Below, in pieces: positions 11,426 to 19,649 of a DNA stretch of 25,290 nucleotides (its first letter is position 1; every line of letters starts with the position of its first letter). The position numbers and the translations under genes were made by a program. Under the pieces are notes generated by a model. That model was given only the letters and a program-made list of their open reading frames with translations, did not search any database and was not told the origin of the DNA. Source of the DNA: AA29 sp041481445 (GTDB taxonomy: Bacteria; Acidobacteriota; Vicinamibacteria; Fen-336); the NCBI GenBank assembly GCA_041481445.1, contig JBGPBV010000101.1, forward strand, positions 1 through 25,290, read 5' to 3'.

Positions 11426-11440
11426 CTGTCCAGGGCGCCG

Positions 11441-11731
11441 CTATTCGTTGTCGAACGGGTTCGGGGGGCGGCCGGTGGGATCGGCGGCCGCGCGCTTGCG
11501 GGCCTCCTCGAACTTCTTCTCCAGGATGTCCTTCTGGTTCCGCGTCTGCGCGACCGACCGCTGGAACTTGTCCTCGAGCACGCTCTTCTGCGACGCCACC
11601 CGCGAGACCAGGTCGTCGAAGTCCTTCGCGGGCGCCTTCTTCTTGTCCGCCCAGACCACGGAGCCCGTCTCCGGGTCGACCTTGAGGAGGGCGCCGCAGC
11701 AGGGACAGGAGACGTCGAGCGCCTCGGGCAT
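11441..11731 (-). CDS. Small zinc-knuckle and coiled-coil protein
   Basis: The 96-residue product begins MPEALDVSCPCCGALLKVD. The CPCC cluster followed by a short beta hairpin looks like half of a zinc ribbon. Residues about 35-85 are highly charged and helical (SQKSVLEDKF, NQKDILEKKFEEARKR), suggesting a coiled coil, and the end is acidic and proline-rich. I chose the ATG at 11731 because the cysteine motif needs only a short lead. The open frame continues far upstream only because it is antisense to the oxidoreductase gene. I recall similar short proteins in Acidobacteriota genomes, where they are unhelpfully named; no function is established. It is transcribed divergently from the molybdenum hydroxylase operon. 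Confidence 0.75.
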   Translation of the reverse strand: MPEALDVSCPCCGALLKVDPETGSVVWADKKKAPAKDFDDLVSRVASQKSVLEDKFQRSVAQTRNQKDILEKKFEEARKRAAADPTGRPPNPFDNE

Positions 11732-11787
11732 TGACTTCGATTGTCCGCCCGGAGGCGCGGGCGGGCAAGCCCCGGGCGGGCGCGCGG

Positions 11788-11816
11788 GTGGCGGAGGCTC
11801 CGGGAGGGCGTATAAT
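11788..11816 (+). promoter_or_regulatory. Predicted promoter of the molybdenum hydroxylase operon
   Basis: A perfect -10 hexamer, TATAAT (11811-11816), stands out in otherwise GC-rich DNA. With a 17-base spacer the -35 would be GTGGCG (11788-11793), a poor match (3 of 6), which suggests an activated or extended promoter. Transcription would start near 11823, 33 bases before the predicted start codon. The rest of the 11732-11855 gap is GC-rich without a visible minus-strand promoter. Confidence 0.6.
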
Positions 11817-11822
11817 CCGTTT

Positions 11823-11838
11823 TTGACCGATCGTTCAA
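11823..11838 (+). promoter_or_regulatory. 16-bp palindrome at the predicted start site, likely repressor operator
   Basis: TTGACCGATCGTTCAA is a palindrome apart from one non-complementary pair (TTGA-n-CGATCG-n-TCAA). It begins at the predicted +1 of the TATAAT promoter. Size, symmetry and the GACCGAnCG core resemble operators of TetR/AcrR-family repressors, which often control aromatic or acyl-CoA catabolic genes. No TetR-type gene is in the window, so the regulator would be encoded elsewhere. Confidence 0.55.
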
Positions 11839-11842
11839 ATTC

Positions 11843-11849
11843 GGGGGAG
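11843..11849 (+). promoter_or_regulatory. Ribosome-binding site that decides a TTG start
   Basis: GGGGGAG lies 6 bases before the TTG at 11856. No ATG occurs in frame at the expected N-terminus, and the in-frame GTG at 11883 would remove the first beta strand, so this site selects the TTG. Confidence 0.6.
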
Positions 11850-11855
11850 CGCCTC

Positions 11856-12329
11856 TTGGACAGGATCCGCCTTCGGCTCAGGGTGAACGGGGAGGAGCGC
11901 GAGTGCCTGGCCCCCGTGCACCACACCCTGCTCGAGGTGCTGCGCGAGGAGCTGGGCCTCACCGGCACCAAGCACGGCTGCGAGCTGGGGGAGTGCGGCA
12001 CCTGCACCGTGCTCGTCGACGGCCGTCCGATCCTGTCCTGCGTGGCCCTGCCCGTGGAGTGCGAGGGCCGCGAGATCACCACCGTGGAGGGCCTGGCCGG
12101 CGCCACCCTCCATCCGCTCCAGGAAGCGTTCGCGGAGCTGGGGGCGGCCCAGTGCGGGTACTGCACGCCCGGGTTCCTGCTCACCGCGGCCGCGTTGCTG
12201 GCGGAGAAGCCGGCGGCCACGCGGCCGGAGATCGCGGAGGCCACCGCGGGCAACCTGTGCCGGTGCACCGGCTATCTCAAGATCTTCGAGGCCATCGAGC
12301 TCGCGGCGGAGAGGACCCGGAATGCCTGA
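11856..12329 (+). CDS. Molybdenum hydroxylase [2Fe-2S] subunit (4-hydroxybenzoyl-CoA reductase gamma type)
   Basis: The 157-residue product is the small electron-transfer subunit of the xanthine oxidase family. The N-terminal plant-ferredoxin-like domain binds one [2Fe-2S] cluster through Cys42, Cys47, Cys50 and Cys62 (CELGECGTC and ILSC). The C-terminal four-helix domain binds the second through Cys100, Cys103, Cys135 and Cys137 (CGYC and LCRC). All eight ligands are present. The subunit passes electrons between the Mo site and the FAD subunit. Translation probably begins at TTG 11856. The 3' end overlaps the Mo-subunit gene by 8 bases, implying coupled synthesis. Its partners indicate the 4-hydroxybenzoyl-CoA reductase group; alone it could equally be a CoxS-like subunit. 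Confidence 0.92.
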   Translation: MDRIRLRLRVNGEERECLAPVHHTLLEVLREELGLTGTKHGCELGECGTCTVLVDGRPILSCVALPVECEGREITTVEGLAGATLHPLQEAFAELGAAQCGYCTPGFLLTAAALLAEKPAATRPEIAEATAGNLCRCTGYLKIFEAIELAAERTRNA

Positions 12330-14721
12330 GCAGGACCGCCAGGACCTGAGCGTCATCGGGCAGCCGCTGGTCAAGGTGGACGCGGCGGCCAAGGTGACCG
12401 GGCAGACCGTCTTCGCCGACGACCTCGTGCTCCCGCGCATGGCCTTCGCGAGGCTGCTGCGCTCGCCGCACCCGCACGCGCGGATACGCTCGGTCGACGC
12501 CTCTCGCGCGGCCGCCCTTCCCGGCGTGCTCGCCACCCTCGTCGGCTCCGAGCTGCCCATCCCGTTCGGGATCCTCCCCGTGAGCCAGGACGAGCACGCG
12601 CTCGCCCTGGACAAGGTCCGCTTCGTGGGCGATCCCGTGGCCGCGGTGGCCGCCATCGACGAGGAGACGGCGGAAGCCGCCCTCGGCCTGATCCAGGTCG
12701 ACTACGAGGTCCTCCCCGCGATCATGTCGATCGAGGACGCGCTCGGGCGCGAGGACGTGCGCATCCACGACTACGGCCCGCACGGCAACGTGCACAAGGA
12801 GGTCGCCTTCGACTTCGGCGACGTGGAAGCCGGCTTCGCGGAGGCGGACCACGTCCGCGAGGACACGTTCTTCTTCGAAGGCAACACCCACCTGCCCCTC
12901 GAGCAGCACGCCGCGGTGGCCGCCCACGGCCCCGACGGCAAGCTGACCCTGTGGTCCTCGACGCAGACCCCGCACTACGTCCACCGTGCCCTGGCCAAGG
13001 TGCTGGAGATGCCGCCCGCCCACATCCGCGTGATCGCCTGTCCCAACGGGGGCGGTTTCGGGGGCAAGAGCGATCCGTTCAGCCACGAGATCGTGGTGGC
13101 GAAGCTCTCGATGAAGACGGGCCGGCCGGTGAAGGTCACCCTGACCCGCGAGGAGGTCTTCTACTGCCATCGCGGCCGTCACCCCGTGAAGATGTGGATC
13201 CGGACCGGGCTCAAGCGGGACGGGCGGATCACGGCCATGCACTTCCGCACCGCCCTCGACGGCGGCGCGTACGGCAGCTACGGCGTGGCCAGCCTGTACT
13301 ACACGGGCGCGCTGCAGACCGTCACCTACGGCGTGCCGCGCTACAAGTTCGAGGGCGTGCGCGTCTTCACCAACAAGCCGCCCTGCGGACCCAAGCGTGG
13401 GCACGGAACCCCCCAGCCGCGCTTCGCCCTCGAGTGCCACATCGACAAGTTCTGCGCCGACCTCGCCCTGGACCCCGCGCGCTGGCGGATGGAGAACACG
13501 GTCGCCCCCGGCACCATCACCGCGAACCAGATGCAGGTGCGCACCATCGGTCTCGGCGAGTGCCTGCAGCGCGTCCTCGACAAGAGCGGCTACGGCGACA
13601 AGCACGGGCGGCGGCCCGGGGGCCGGGGGATCGGGATCGCCGGCTCCGCCTACATCAGCGGCGCCGGCCTGCCCATCTACTGGAACGCGATGCCGCATTC
13701 GGGCGTGCAGATCAAGATCGACCGCGGCGGGGGCGTGACCGTGTTCTGCGGCTCCACCGACATCGGCCAGGGCTCGGACTCCGTGCTCGCCTACGTGGTG
13801 GCGGAAGAGCTCGGCATCGAGCCCAGGGACATCCGCGTGGTCACCGCCGACACCGACCTCACGCCGGTGGACCTCGGGTCGTACTCGTCGCGGGTCACGC
13901 TCATGACGGGCAACGCGGCCATCGAGGCCGCGCGCAAGCTGCGGACCCTCGTCCTGGGGGCGGCCGCGCAGAAGCTCGGCGTCCCCGTCGAGCGGCTCCG
14001 GGCCGCCGGCGGCCGCCTCTGGGACTCCGCCGACCCTTCGCGCGGGCTGGCCTTCGCGGAGGCGGCCGTGCTGGCGGAGGCCGCCCACGGCACCCTGGGC
14101 GCGGTGGGCTCGTACACGCCGCCGCGCTCGGTCGCGAAGTGGAAGGGGGCGGGCGTGGGGCCGACGCCCACCTACTCGTACTCGGCGGCCGCGGTGGAGG
14201 TCTCCGTCGACCGCGAGACGGGCATCATCCGCGTGGACAAGGTCTGGATCGCCCACGACGTCGGGCGGTCGATCAACCCGCTGCTCGTGATCGGGCAGGT
14301 CGAGGGCTCGGTCTACATGGCCCTGGGCGAGGCCCTAATGGAGGAGCAGGCCTTCCGGAAGGGCCGGCACAAGATCCCGTCCCTCCTCGAGTACAAGAGC
14401 CCCACCACGCTGGAGATGCCGCCGGTCGACACGATCCTCGTGGAGACCCTCGACCCGCAGGGACCGTACGGGGCCAAGGAATGCGGGCAAGGGCCGCTCC
14501 TGCCCGTGATCCCCGCCCTCGCGAGCGCGGTCCACGACGCGGTCGGAGTCTGGATCGACGAGGTCCCGATCACGCCCGAGAAGGTGCTGGCCGCCCTCGA
14601 CCAGCGTTACCGCCGGCCGCAGATGCCGGCCGTCCGCTACCCGGAGACCGTGCGCGTGGCGCCGCTCGAGGCGGCCGCGCCCGCGACCGCCTCCGGCGCC
14701 GATCCCGCGCTCCGGCGGTGA
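12322..14721 (+). CDS. Molybdopterin-binding catalytic subunit (4-hydroxybenzoyl-CoA reductase alpha-like)
   Basis: The 799-residue product is the large subunit of a xanthine oxidase-family enzyme, at normal family length. An N-terminal domain (QPLVKVDAAAKVTGQTVFADD onward) is followed by the cofactor-binding region: GGGFGGK at 243-249, PPCGPKRGHGTPQPRFALE, and a late KECGQGPLLP loop. The PCGxxRGHG form is typical of 4-hydroxybenzoyl-CoA reductase alpha subunits, not xanthine or CO dehydrogenases. That enzyme reductively removes the para hydroxyl of 4-hydroxybenzoyl-CoA in anaerobic aromatic degradation. Oddly, the position aligned with the catalytic Glu of this superfamily is Gln723. The substrate is therefore uncertain; a CoA-thioester aromatic is my best guess. 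Overlaps the small subunit by 8 bases and ends 7 bases before the FAD subunit. Confidence 0.88.
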   Translation: MPEQDRQDLSVIGQPLVKVDAAAKVTGQTVFADDLVLPRMAFARLLRSPHPHARIRSVDASRAAALPGVLATLVGSELPIPFGILPVSQDEHALALDKVRFVGDPVAAVAAIDEETAEAALGLIQVDYEVLPAIMSIEDALGREDVRIHDYGPHGNVHKEVAFDFGDVEAGFAEADHVREDTFFFEGNTHLPLEQHAAVAAHGPDGKLTLWSSTQTPHYVHRALAKVLEMPPAHIRVIACPNGGGFGGKSDPFSHEIVVAKLSMKTGRPVKVTLTREEVFYCHRGRHPVKMWIRTGLKRDGRITAMHFRTALDGGAYGSYGVASLYYTGALQTVTYGVPRYKFEGVRVFTNKPPCGPKRGHGTPQPRFALECHIDKFCADLALDPARWRMENTVAPGTITANQMQVRTIGLGECLQRVLDKSGYGDKHGRRPGGRGIGIAGSAYISGAGLPIYWNAMPHSGVQIKIDRGGGVTVFCGSTDIGQGSDSVLAYVVAEELGIEPRDIRVVTADTDLTPVDLGSYSSRVTLMTGNAAIEAARKLRTLVLGAAAQKLGVPVERLRAAGGRLWDSADPSRGLAFAEAAVLAEAAHGTLGAVGSYTPPRSVAKWKGAGVGPTPTYSYSAAAVEVSVDRETGIIRVDKVWIAHDVGRSINPLLVIGQVEGSVYMALGEALMEEQAFRKGRHKIPSLLEYKSPTTLEMPPVDTILVETLDPQGPYGAKECGQGPLLPVIPALASAVHDAVGVWIDEVPITPEKVLAALDQRYRRPQMPAVRYPETVRVAPLEAAAPATASGADPALRR

Positions 14722-14728
14722 GGGCCGC

Positions 14729-15745
14729 ATGTTGAGGCTCCCGCCCTTCCGCTACGCCGCCCCGGGCACCGCCCGCGACGCCGCGCGCCTGCTGGCCGAA
14801 TACGGCGCGGACGCGATGCCGGTGGCCGGCGGGACCGACCTCTACCCGAACATGAAGCGGCGGCAGTTCACGCCGCGCCTGCTCGTGGGCCTGCGCGGCC
14901 TCACCGAGGCCCATGGGATCGAGGTCAATGGCGCGCTCACCCTGGGCGCGATGGCGACCCTCACCGAGGTCGCGGAGCATCCGGCCGTGCGCGCGCGCTG
15001 GCCGGCGGTCGCGCGCTCCGCCTCTCTCGTCTCCTCGCCGCCGCTCCGCAACGCGGGGACGATCGGCGGCAACCTGTGCGTCGACACGCGCTGCAACTAC
15101 TACAACCAGACCGAGCCCTGGCGCGCGTCCATCGGCTACTGCATGAAGAAGGACGGCCACCTGTGCCTGGTGGCCCCGGGGTCCGACATCTGCTGGGCCC
15201 TGTCGTCGTCCGACACCGCCCCCGTGATGATCGCGCTCGACGCCGAGGTCACCCTGGTCGGCCCCGAGACGGACCGGCGCCTCGCCGTGCGCGACCTCTA
15301 CGGCCCGGACGGCATCGCCTACCTGGCCAAGCGCCGCGACGAGATCCTCACCCGCATCCACGTGCCCGCCCGCGCGGGCTGGTCCATGACCTACCGCAAG
15401 GTGCGCCGGCGCGGCTCGATCGACTTTCCCGTCCTGGGGGTGGCGGCGGCGGTGCGGCTGGGCACGGCCGGCACGGTCGAGGAGGCGCGGCTCGTGCTCG
15501 GGGCCGTGCACACCTCGCCCGTGGTGGCCGCGGATGCCGAGCAGTTCCTGCGGGGCCGCGTCCTCGACGCGGAGACGATCGAGATGGCGGCCGGCATCGC
15601 CTACAAGCCGGCCAAGCCGCTCGACAACGCGGACCTGTCGTACGCCTGGCGCAAGCGCATGGTGCGGGTCGAGGTCGCGCGGGCGCTGCGTGAGCTGGCC
15701 GGGCTGCCCACCGGCGACCTCCCGCCCGTGGTGGCCGCGGTCTGA
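14729..15745 (+). CDS. FAD-binding subunit with extra [4Fe-4S] loop (4-hydroxybenzoyl-CoA reductase beta-like)
   Basis: The 338-residue product has the FAD-binding fold of molybdenum hydroxylase medium subunits: VAGGTDLYPNMK (about 32-43) and RNAGTIGGNLC (107-117). An insertion of about 40 residues carries Cys122, Cys138, Cys146 and Cys155. The spacing 16, 8, 9 is, as I recall it, identical to the [4Fe-4S] ligands of Thauera aromatica HcrB. This extra cluster lets the enzyme accept low-potential electrons and run in the reductive direction, and it separates this group from ordinary xanthine dehydrogenases. A GAGGG Shine-Dalgarno (14720-14724) precedes the ATG and overlaps the upstream stop. 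The last bases overlap the presumed CTG start of the next gene (CTGA). Confidence 0.92.
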   Translation: MLRLPPFRYAAPGTARDAARLLAEYGADAMPVAGGTDLYPNMKRRQFTPRLLVGLRGLTEAHGIEVNGALTLGAMATLTEVAEHPAVRARWPAVARSASLVSSPPLRNAGTIGGNLCVDTRCNYYNQTEPWRASIGYCMKKDGHLCLVAPGSDICWALSSSDTAPVMIALDAEVTLVGPETDRRLAVRDLYGPDGIAYLAKRRDEILTRIHVPARAGWSMTYRKVRRRGSIDFPVLGVAAAVRLGTAGTVEEARLVLGAVHTSPVVAADAEQFLRGRVLDAETIEMAAGIAYKPAKPLDNADLSYAWRKRMVRVEVARALRELAGLPTGDLPPVVAAV

Positions 15746-18102
15746 CCGGCGAGCCTCGCGCCCCGCGCGCGCCGCTCGTCTCCCTCCTGGGCGGTCCCGT
15801 CCTCCTCCTCGTCGTCCTCCTCGCGCTGTTCCTGCCGGTGCTGCTCCAGGGGGACGCCGTGCTCCTGTCCAGCCCGCGCTCCGACATGCTGCTGCAGTAC
15901 CTCCCCTGGCGCGTGTTCGGGTTCGGCGAGATGGCGCGCGGGAACCTCGCGCTCTGGAACCCCCACCTCTTCTCCGGCCGGCCGTTCCTGGGCGATTTCC
16001 AGTCGGCCCTCCTCTATCCGCCCAACCTCGTCCATCTGCTGCTCCCGCACCGGCTCGCGATCAACCTCACGTTCGTCGCGCACCTGTGGCTGGCGGGCAC
16101 GCTCGTCTGGGCCTGGGGGCGCCGGAGCGGCCTGACCCGTCCCGCGGCCACGCTGGCCGGCCTCGTGGGCATGCTCGGGGCCCCGCTGCTGCTCCACGTC
16201 GAGGGCGGCCACCTGACCCACGTCTGCACGATCGCCTGGACGCCGGCGGTGCTGCTGTGCCTGGACGAGGCGATCCGCGCGCGGGCGGCCGCCGGCGTTC
16301 GCGCCGCCGCGGGCTGGGTCCTGGCCGCCATGGCGGCGACGGCCCTCCAGGTGCTGGCCGGCCACCCGCAGTTCGCGTACTACACCGCGCTCGTGTCGCT
16401 CGCCTTCGCGGCCGCCCACGTCCTGGCACCGTCCCTCGCCGCCCGGCCCGGCACCGGCTCGTCCACCGCCTTTCTCGGCGCCCGCGCCTGGCCGCTCCTG
16501 GCCTGGGTGGGAGCGTGGATCGGCGGTGCCGCCCTGGCCGCCGCCCAGGTCCTGGCCGGAGTCGAGACCGCCCTGGAGTCCAGCCGCTGGCAGACCGCGA
16601 GCGCGGCCTTCTCGGCCACGTTCTCGCTGCCCGCGGAGAACCTCCTGACCCTGATCGCGCCCCACCTCTTCGGCGGGGCGGGCCACGCCTACTTCGGACG
16701 CTGGTACGCGTGGGAGGTCACCGTGTTCGTGGGCGGGGCCACGGTCGTGCTCGCCGCCCTGGCCCGCGGGCGGCGCGCCCGCCTCGAAGCCGCGATCGTG
16801 CTCCTCGCGCTCGTGGTGGCGCTCGGCTCGGAGCTTCCTGTCTTCGGCCTGGTGTCCCGCCTGATCCCGGGCTTCCTCGTCTTCCGGGCCCCGGCCCGCC
16901 TGGCCGCGGTCGCGCTCCCCTTCATCGCCCTCCTGGCCGCGCGCGGATACGACGCGGCACGGCAGTCGGGAGCGCCGGCGCGCGCGTGGCTGTGCGCCGG
17001 GCTGGCGGCGGTCGGCCTGGCCGGCCTGGCCGCGCTGGTGTCGTTCTCGGGAGCCGGCGCGTGGAGCGCGCTGGCCGCGCGCCTGGGGACGGCGACCGTG
17101 CGCGAGGTGCCGGCATCGGTCCTCGCCGACCCGGGGTTCGCGGCGGCCGCGCGCGCTCTCATGACCCGCGAGCTGCTGGTGGCGACGGCGGGGCTCGCCG
17201 CCTGCGCCGTCCTGCTCGCGGTGGCCCGGCGCCGTCCCGGCGCGACGCACGGCCTCGCCCTCCTGGCCGCCGCCGAGCTGATCGCGTTCGCGCACGCCCA
17301 CCGCACGACCGCGCCCCCCGCGATGCCCTACCCGCCGGTGTGGCGCGCCGCCGCCGCCGCCGCCGGGGAGGCGCGCGTCCGCCATACCCGCGAGTGGTTC
17401 GCGAACCAGGGCATGCTCTGGGGACATCTCGACGTGTGGGGTTACGACGCGGGGGTGCCCGCCCGCTACGCCTCCCTCATCCTGGCCATCGACGCCGTGG
17501 CCGAGCAGGAAGGGGAGAGCGCGCCCCGGCTGCGCGGCGCCCTCTCCATGCTGCGCTGGCGGCACCTCTTCGGCGTGACCCCGCAGGGCCAGCCCGCGAT
17601 CGTGTCGTTCGAGGATCCCCTGCCGCGCGCGCTGCTCGTGGACCAGGCGGCGGTGGTGCCCGACCGCGGCCAGATGCTGCGCCGGCTGACCCGTGCCGAT
17701 TTCGAGCCGCGCCGCCAGGTGCTGCTGGAGACGCCGCCGGAGCCGGCGCCGGCCGCCGGCCCCGGCCCGCCCGGGACCGTGCGCGTGATCGCCTCGAGCA
17801 CGGACAGCCTCGACCTGGACGTGGAGGCCGCGCGCGCGGCCGTGCTCGTGGTCACGGACGCGTTCGCCCGCGGCTGGAGAGCGGCGGCCGTCGGGGAGCC
17901 CGGCCAGCCCCGTTACGAAGTCCTGCCCGCGAACGTGGCCCTGCGCGCGGTGCCGCTGGCCGCCGGCCGCCATCGCCTGCGGCTCGAATACGCGCCGCCG
18001 GGGTTCCGGGCCGGACGGATCGTGTCGCTGGCCGCCCTGCTCGCGTGGACCTCGGCGGCGGTGATGATCGCGCGGAGGCGGGAGACCGCCCACCCGTCCT
18101 GA
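15742..18102 (+). CDS. Second YfhO-family polytopic membrane protein, probable CTG start
   Basis: The product resembles the protein at 7151-9640. A first hydrophobic helix (VLLLVVLLALFLPVLL) is followed by SPRSDMLLQYLPWR (Asp48), LALWNPHLFSGRPFLGD and ALLYPPNLV, the YfhO/GT-C signature. About ten further helices follow, then a soluble region (about 535-755) and a last helix. The first ATG/GTG/TTG in frame is GTG 15838, but starting there would delete nearly all of helix 1, which aligns with the paralogue. The frame is open back to 15694, and CTG 15742, overlapping the FAD-subunit stop, gives a complete 786-residue protein. Function, probably glycosyl transfer to an envelope component, is inferred from the family. 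Co-transcription with the hydroxylase genes is likely. Confidence 0.8.
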   Translation: MTGEPRAPRAPLVSLLGGPVLLLVVLLALFLPVLLQGDAVLLSSPRSDMLLQYLPWRVFGFGEMARGNLALWNPHLFSGRPFLGDFQSALLYPPNLVHLLLPHRLAINLTFVAHLWLAGTLVWAWGRRSGLTRPAATLAGLVGMLGAPLLLHVEGGHLTHVCTIAWTPAVLLCLDEAIRARAAAGVRAAAGWVLAAMAATALQVLAGHPQFAYYTALVSLAFAAAHVLAPSLAARPGTGSSTAFLGARAWPLLAWVGAWIGGAALAAAQVLAGVETALESSRWQTASAAFSATFSLPAENLLTLIAPHLFGGAGHAYFGRWYAWEVTVFVGGATVVLAALARGRRARLEAAIVLLALVVALGSELPVFGLVSRLIPGFLVFRAPARLAAVALPFIALLAARGYDAARQSGAPARAWLCAGLAAVGLAGLAALVSFSGAGAWSALAARLGTATVREVPASVLADPGFAAAARALMTRELLVATAGLAACAVLLAVARRRPGATHGLALLAAAELIAFAHAHRTTAPPAMPYPPVWRAAAAAAGEARVRHTREWFANQGMLWGHLDVWGYDAGVPARYASLILAIDAVAEQEGESAPRLRGALSMLRWRHLFGVTPQGQPAIVSFEDPLPRALLVDQAAVVPDRGQMLRRLTRADFEPRRQVLLETPPEPAPAAGPGPPGTVRVIASSTDSLDLDVEAARAAVLVVTDAFARGWRAAAVGEPGQPRYEVLPANVALRAVPLAAGRHRLRLEYAPPGFRAGRIVSLAALLAWTSAAVMIARRRETAHPS

Positions 18103-18167
18103 GGCCATCCGGGAGCGGGCGTGTTAGCCTTCCCGCCCGTGAAGGACGCCGCGCTGCCGCCCGCGCG

Positions 18168-18197
18168 TTGACCACCCGCGGCGGCGGATGCTAGCCT
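18168..18197 (+). promoter_or_regulatory. Predicted citrate synthase promoter (extended -10)
   Basis: TTGACC (18168-18173) is followed after 18 bases by TAGCCT (18192-18197), preceded by TG one base upstream (TGCTAGCCT). The -35 is a 5-of-6 match; the -10 is weak but has the extended TG. A second TGTTAGCCT lies at 18122-18130 without an obvious -35. The site is about 50 bases before the gltA ATG in the 144-base gap 18103-18246. Confidence 0.45.
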
Positions 18198-18246
18198 CCG
18201 AAGCTACGGCTCTCCGGCCGCCCATCGAATCCACCGAGACTGAGGC

Positions 18247-19542
<1,296 letters not shown>

Positions 19543-19649
19543 TCACTTCCGGTGCCCCCGCGCCTTGACCCGCCGGACGGGGTGGGCGACCATCCTGCCG
19601 GCCGGCGTCTCCCTCCCTTCGGCCGCCTGGCCGGGGTCCCTCACGCCGA

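Noticed and set aside
11073..11855. 5' extension of the [2Fe-2S] subunit frame
   Set aside because: The extension is antisense to the two minus-strand genes and lies upstream of the promoter and ribosome-binding site. The family starts just before the first beta strand, so TTG 11856 is preferred.
11732..12268. N-terminal extension of the zinc-knuckle protein
   Set aside because: It would be antisense to the [2Fe-2S] gene. The conserved part begins at the ATG at 11731.
15601..18108. Long minus-strand frame opposite the second YfhO gene, and similar ones at 12277-14256 and 19641-21998
   Set aside because: These have the same shadow composition (Arg/Gly/His/Glu-rich, no motifs), and the + strand genes they oppose have clear family signatures.
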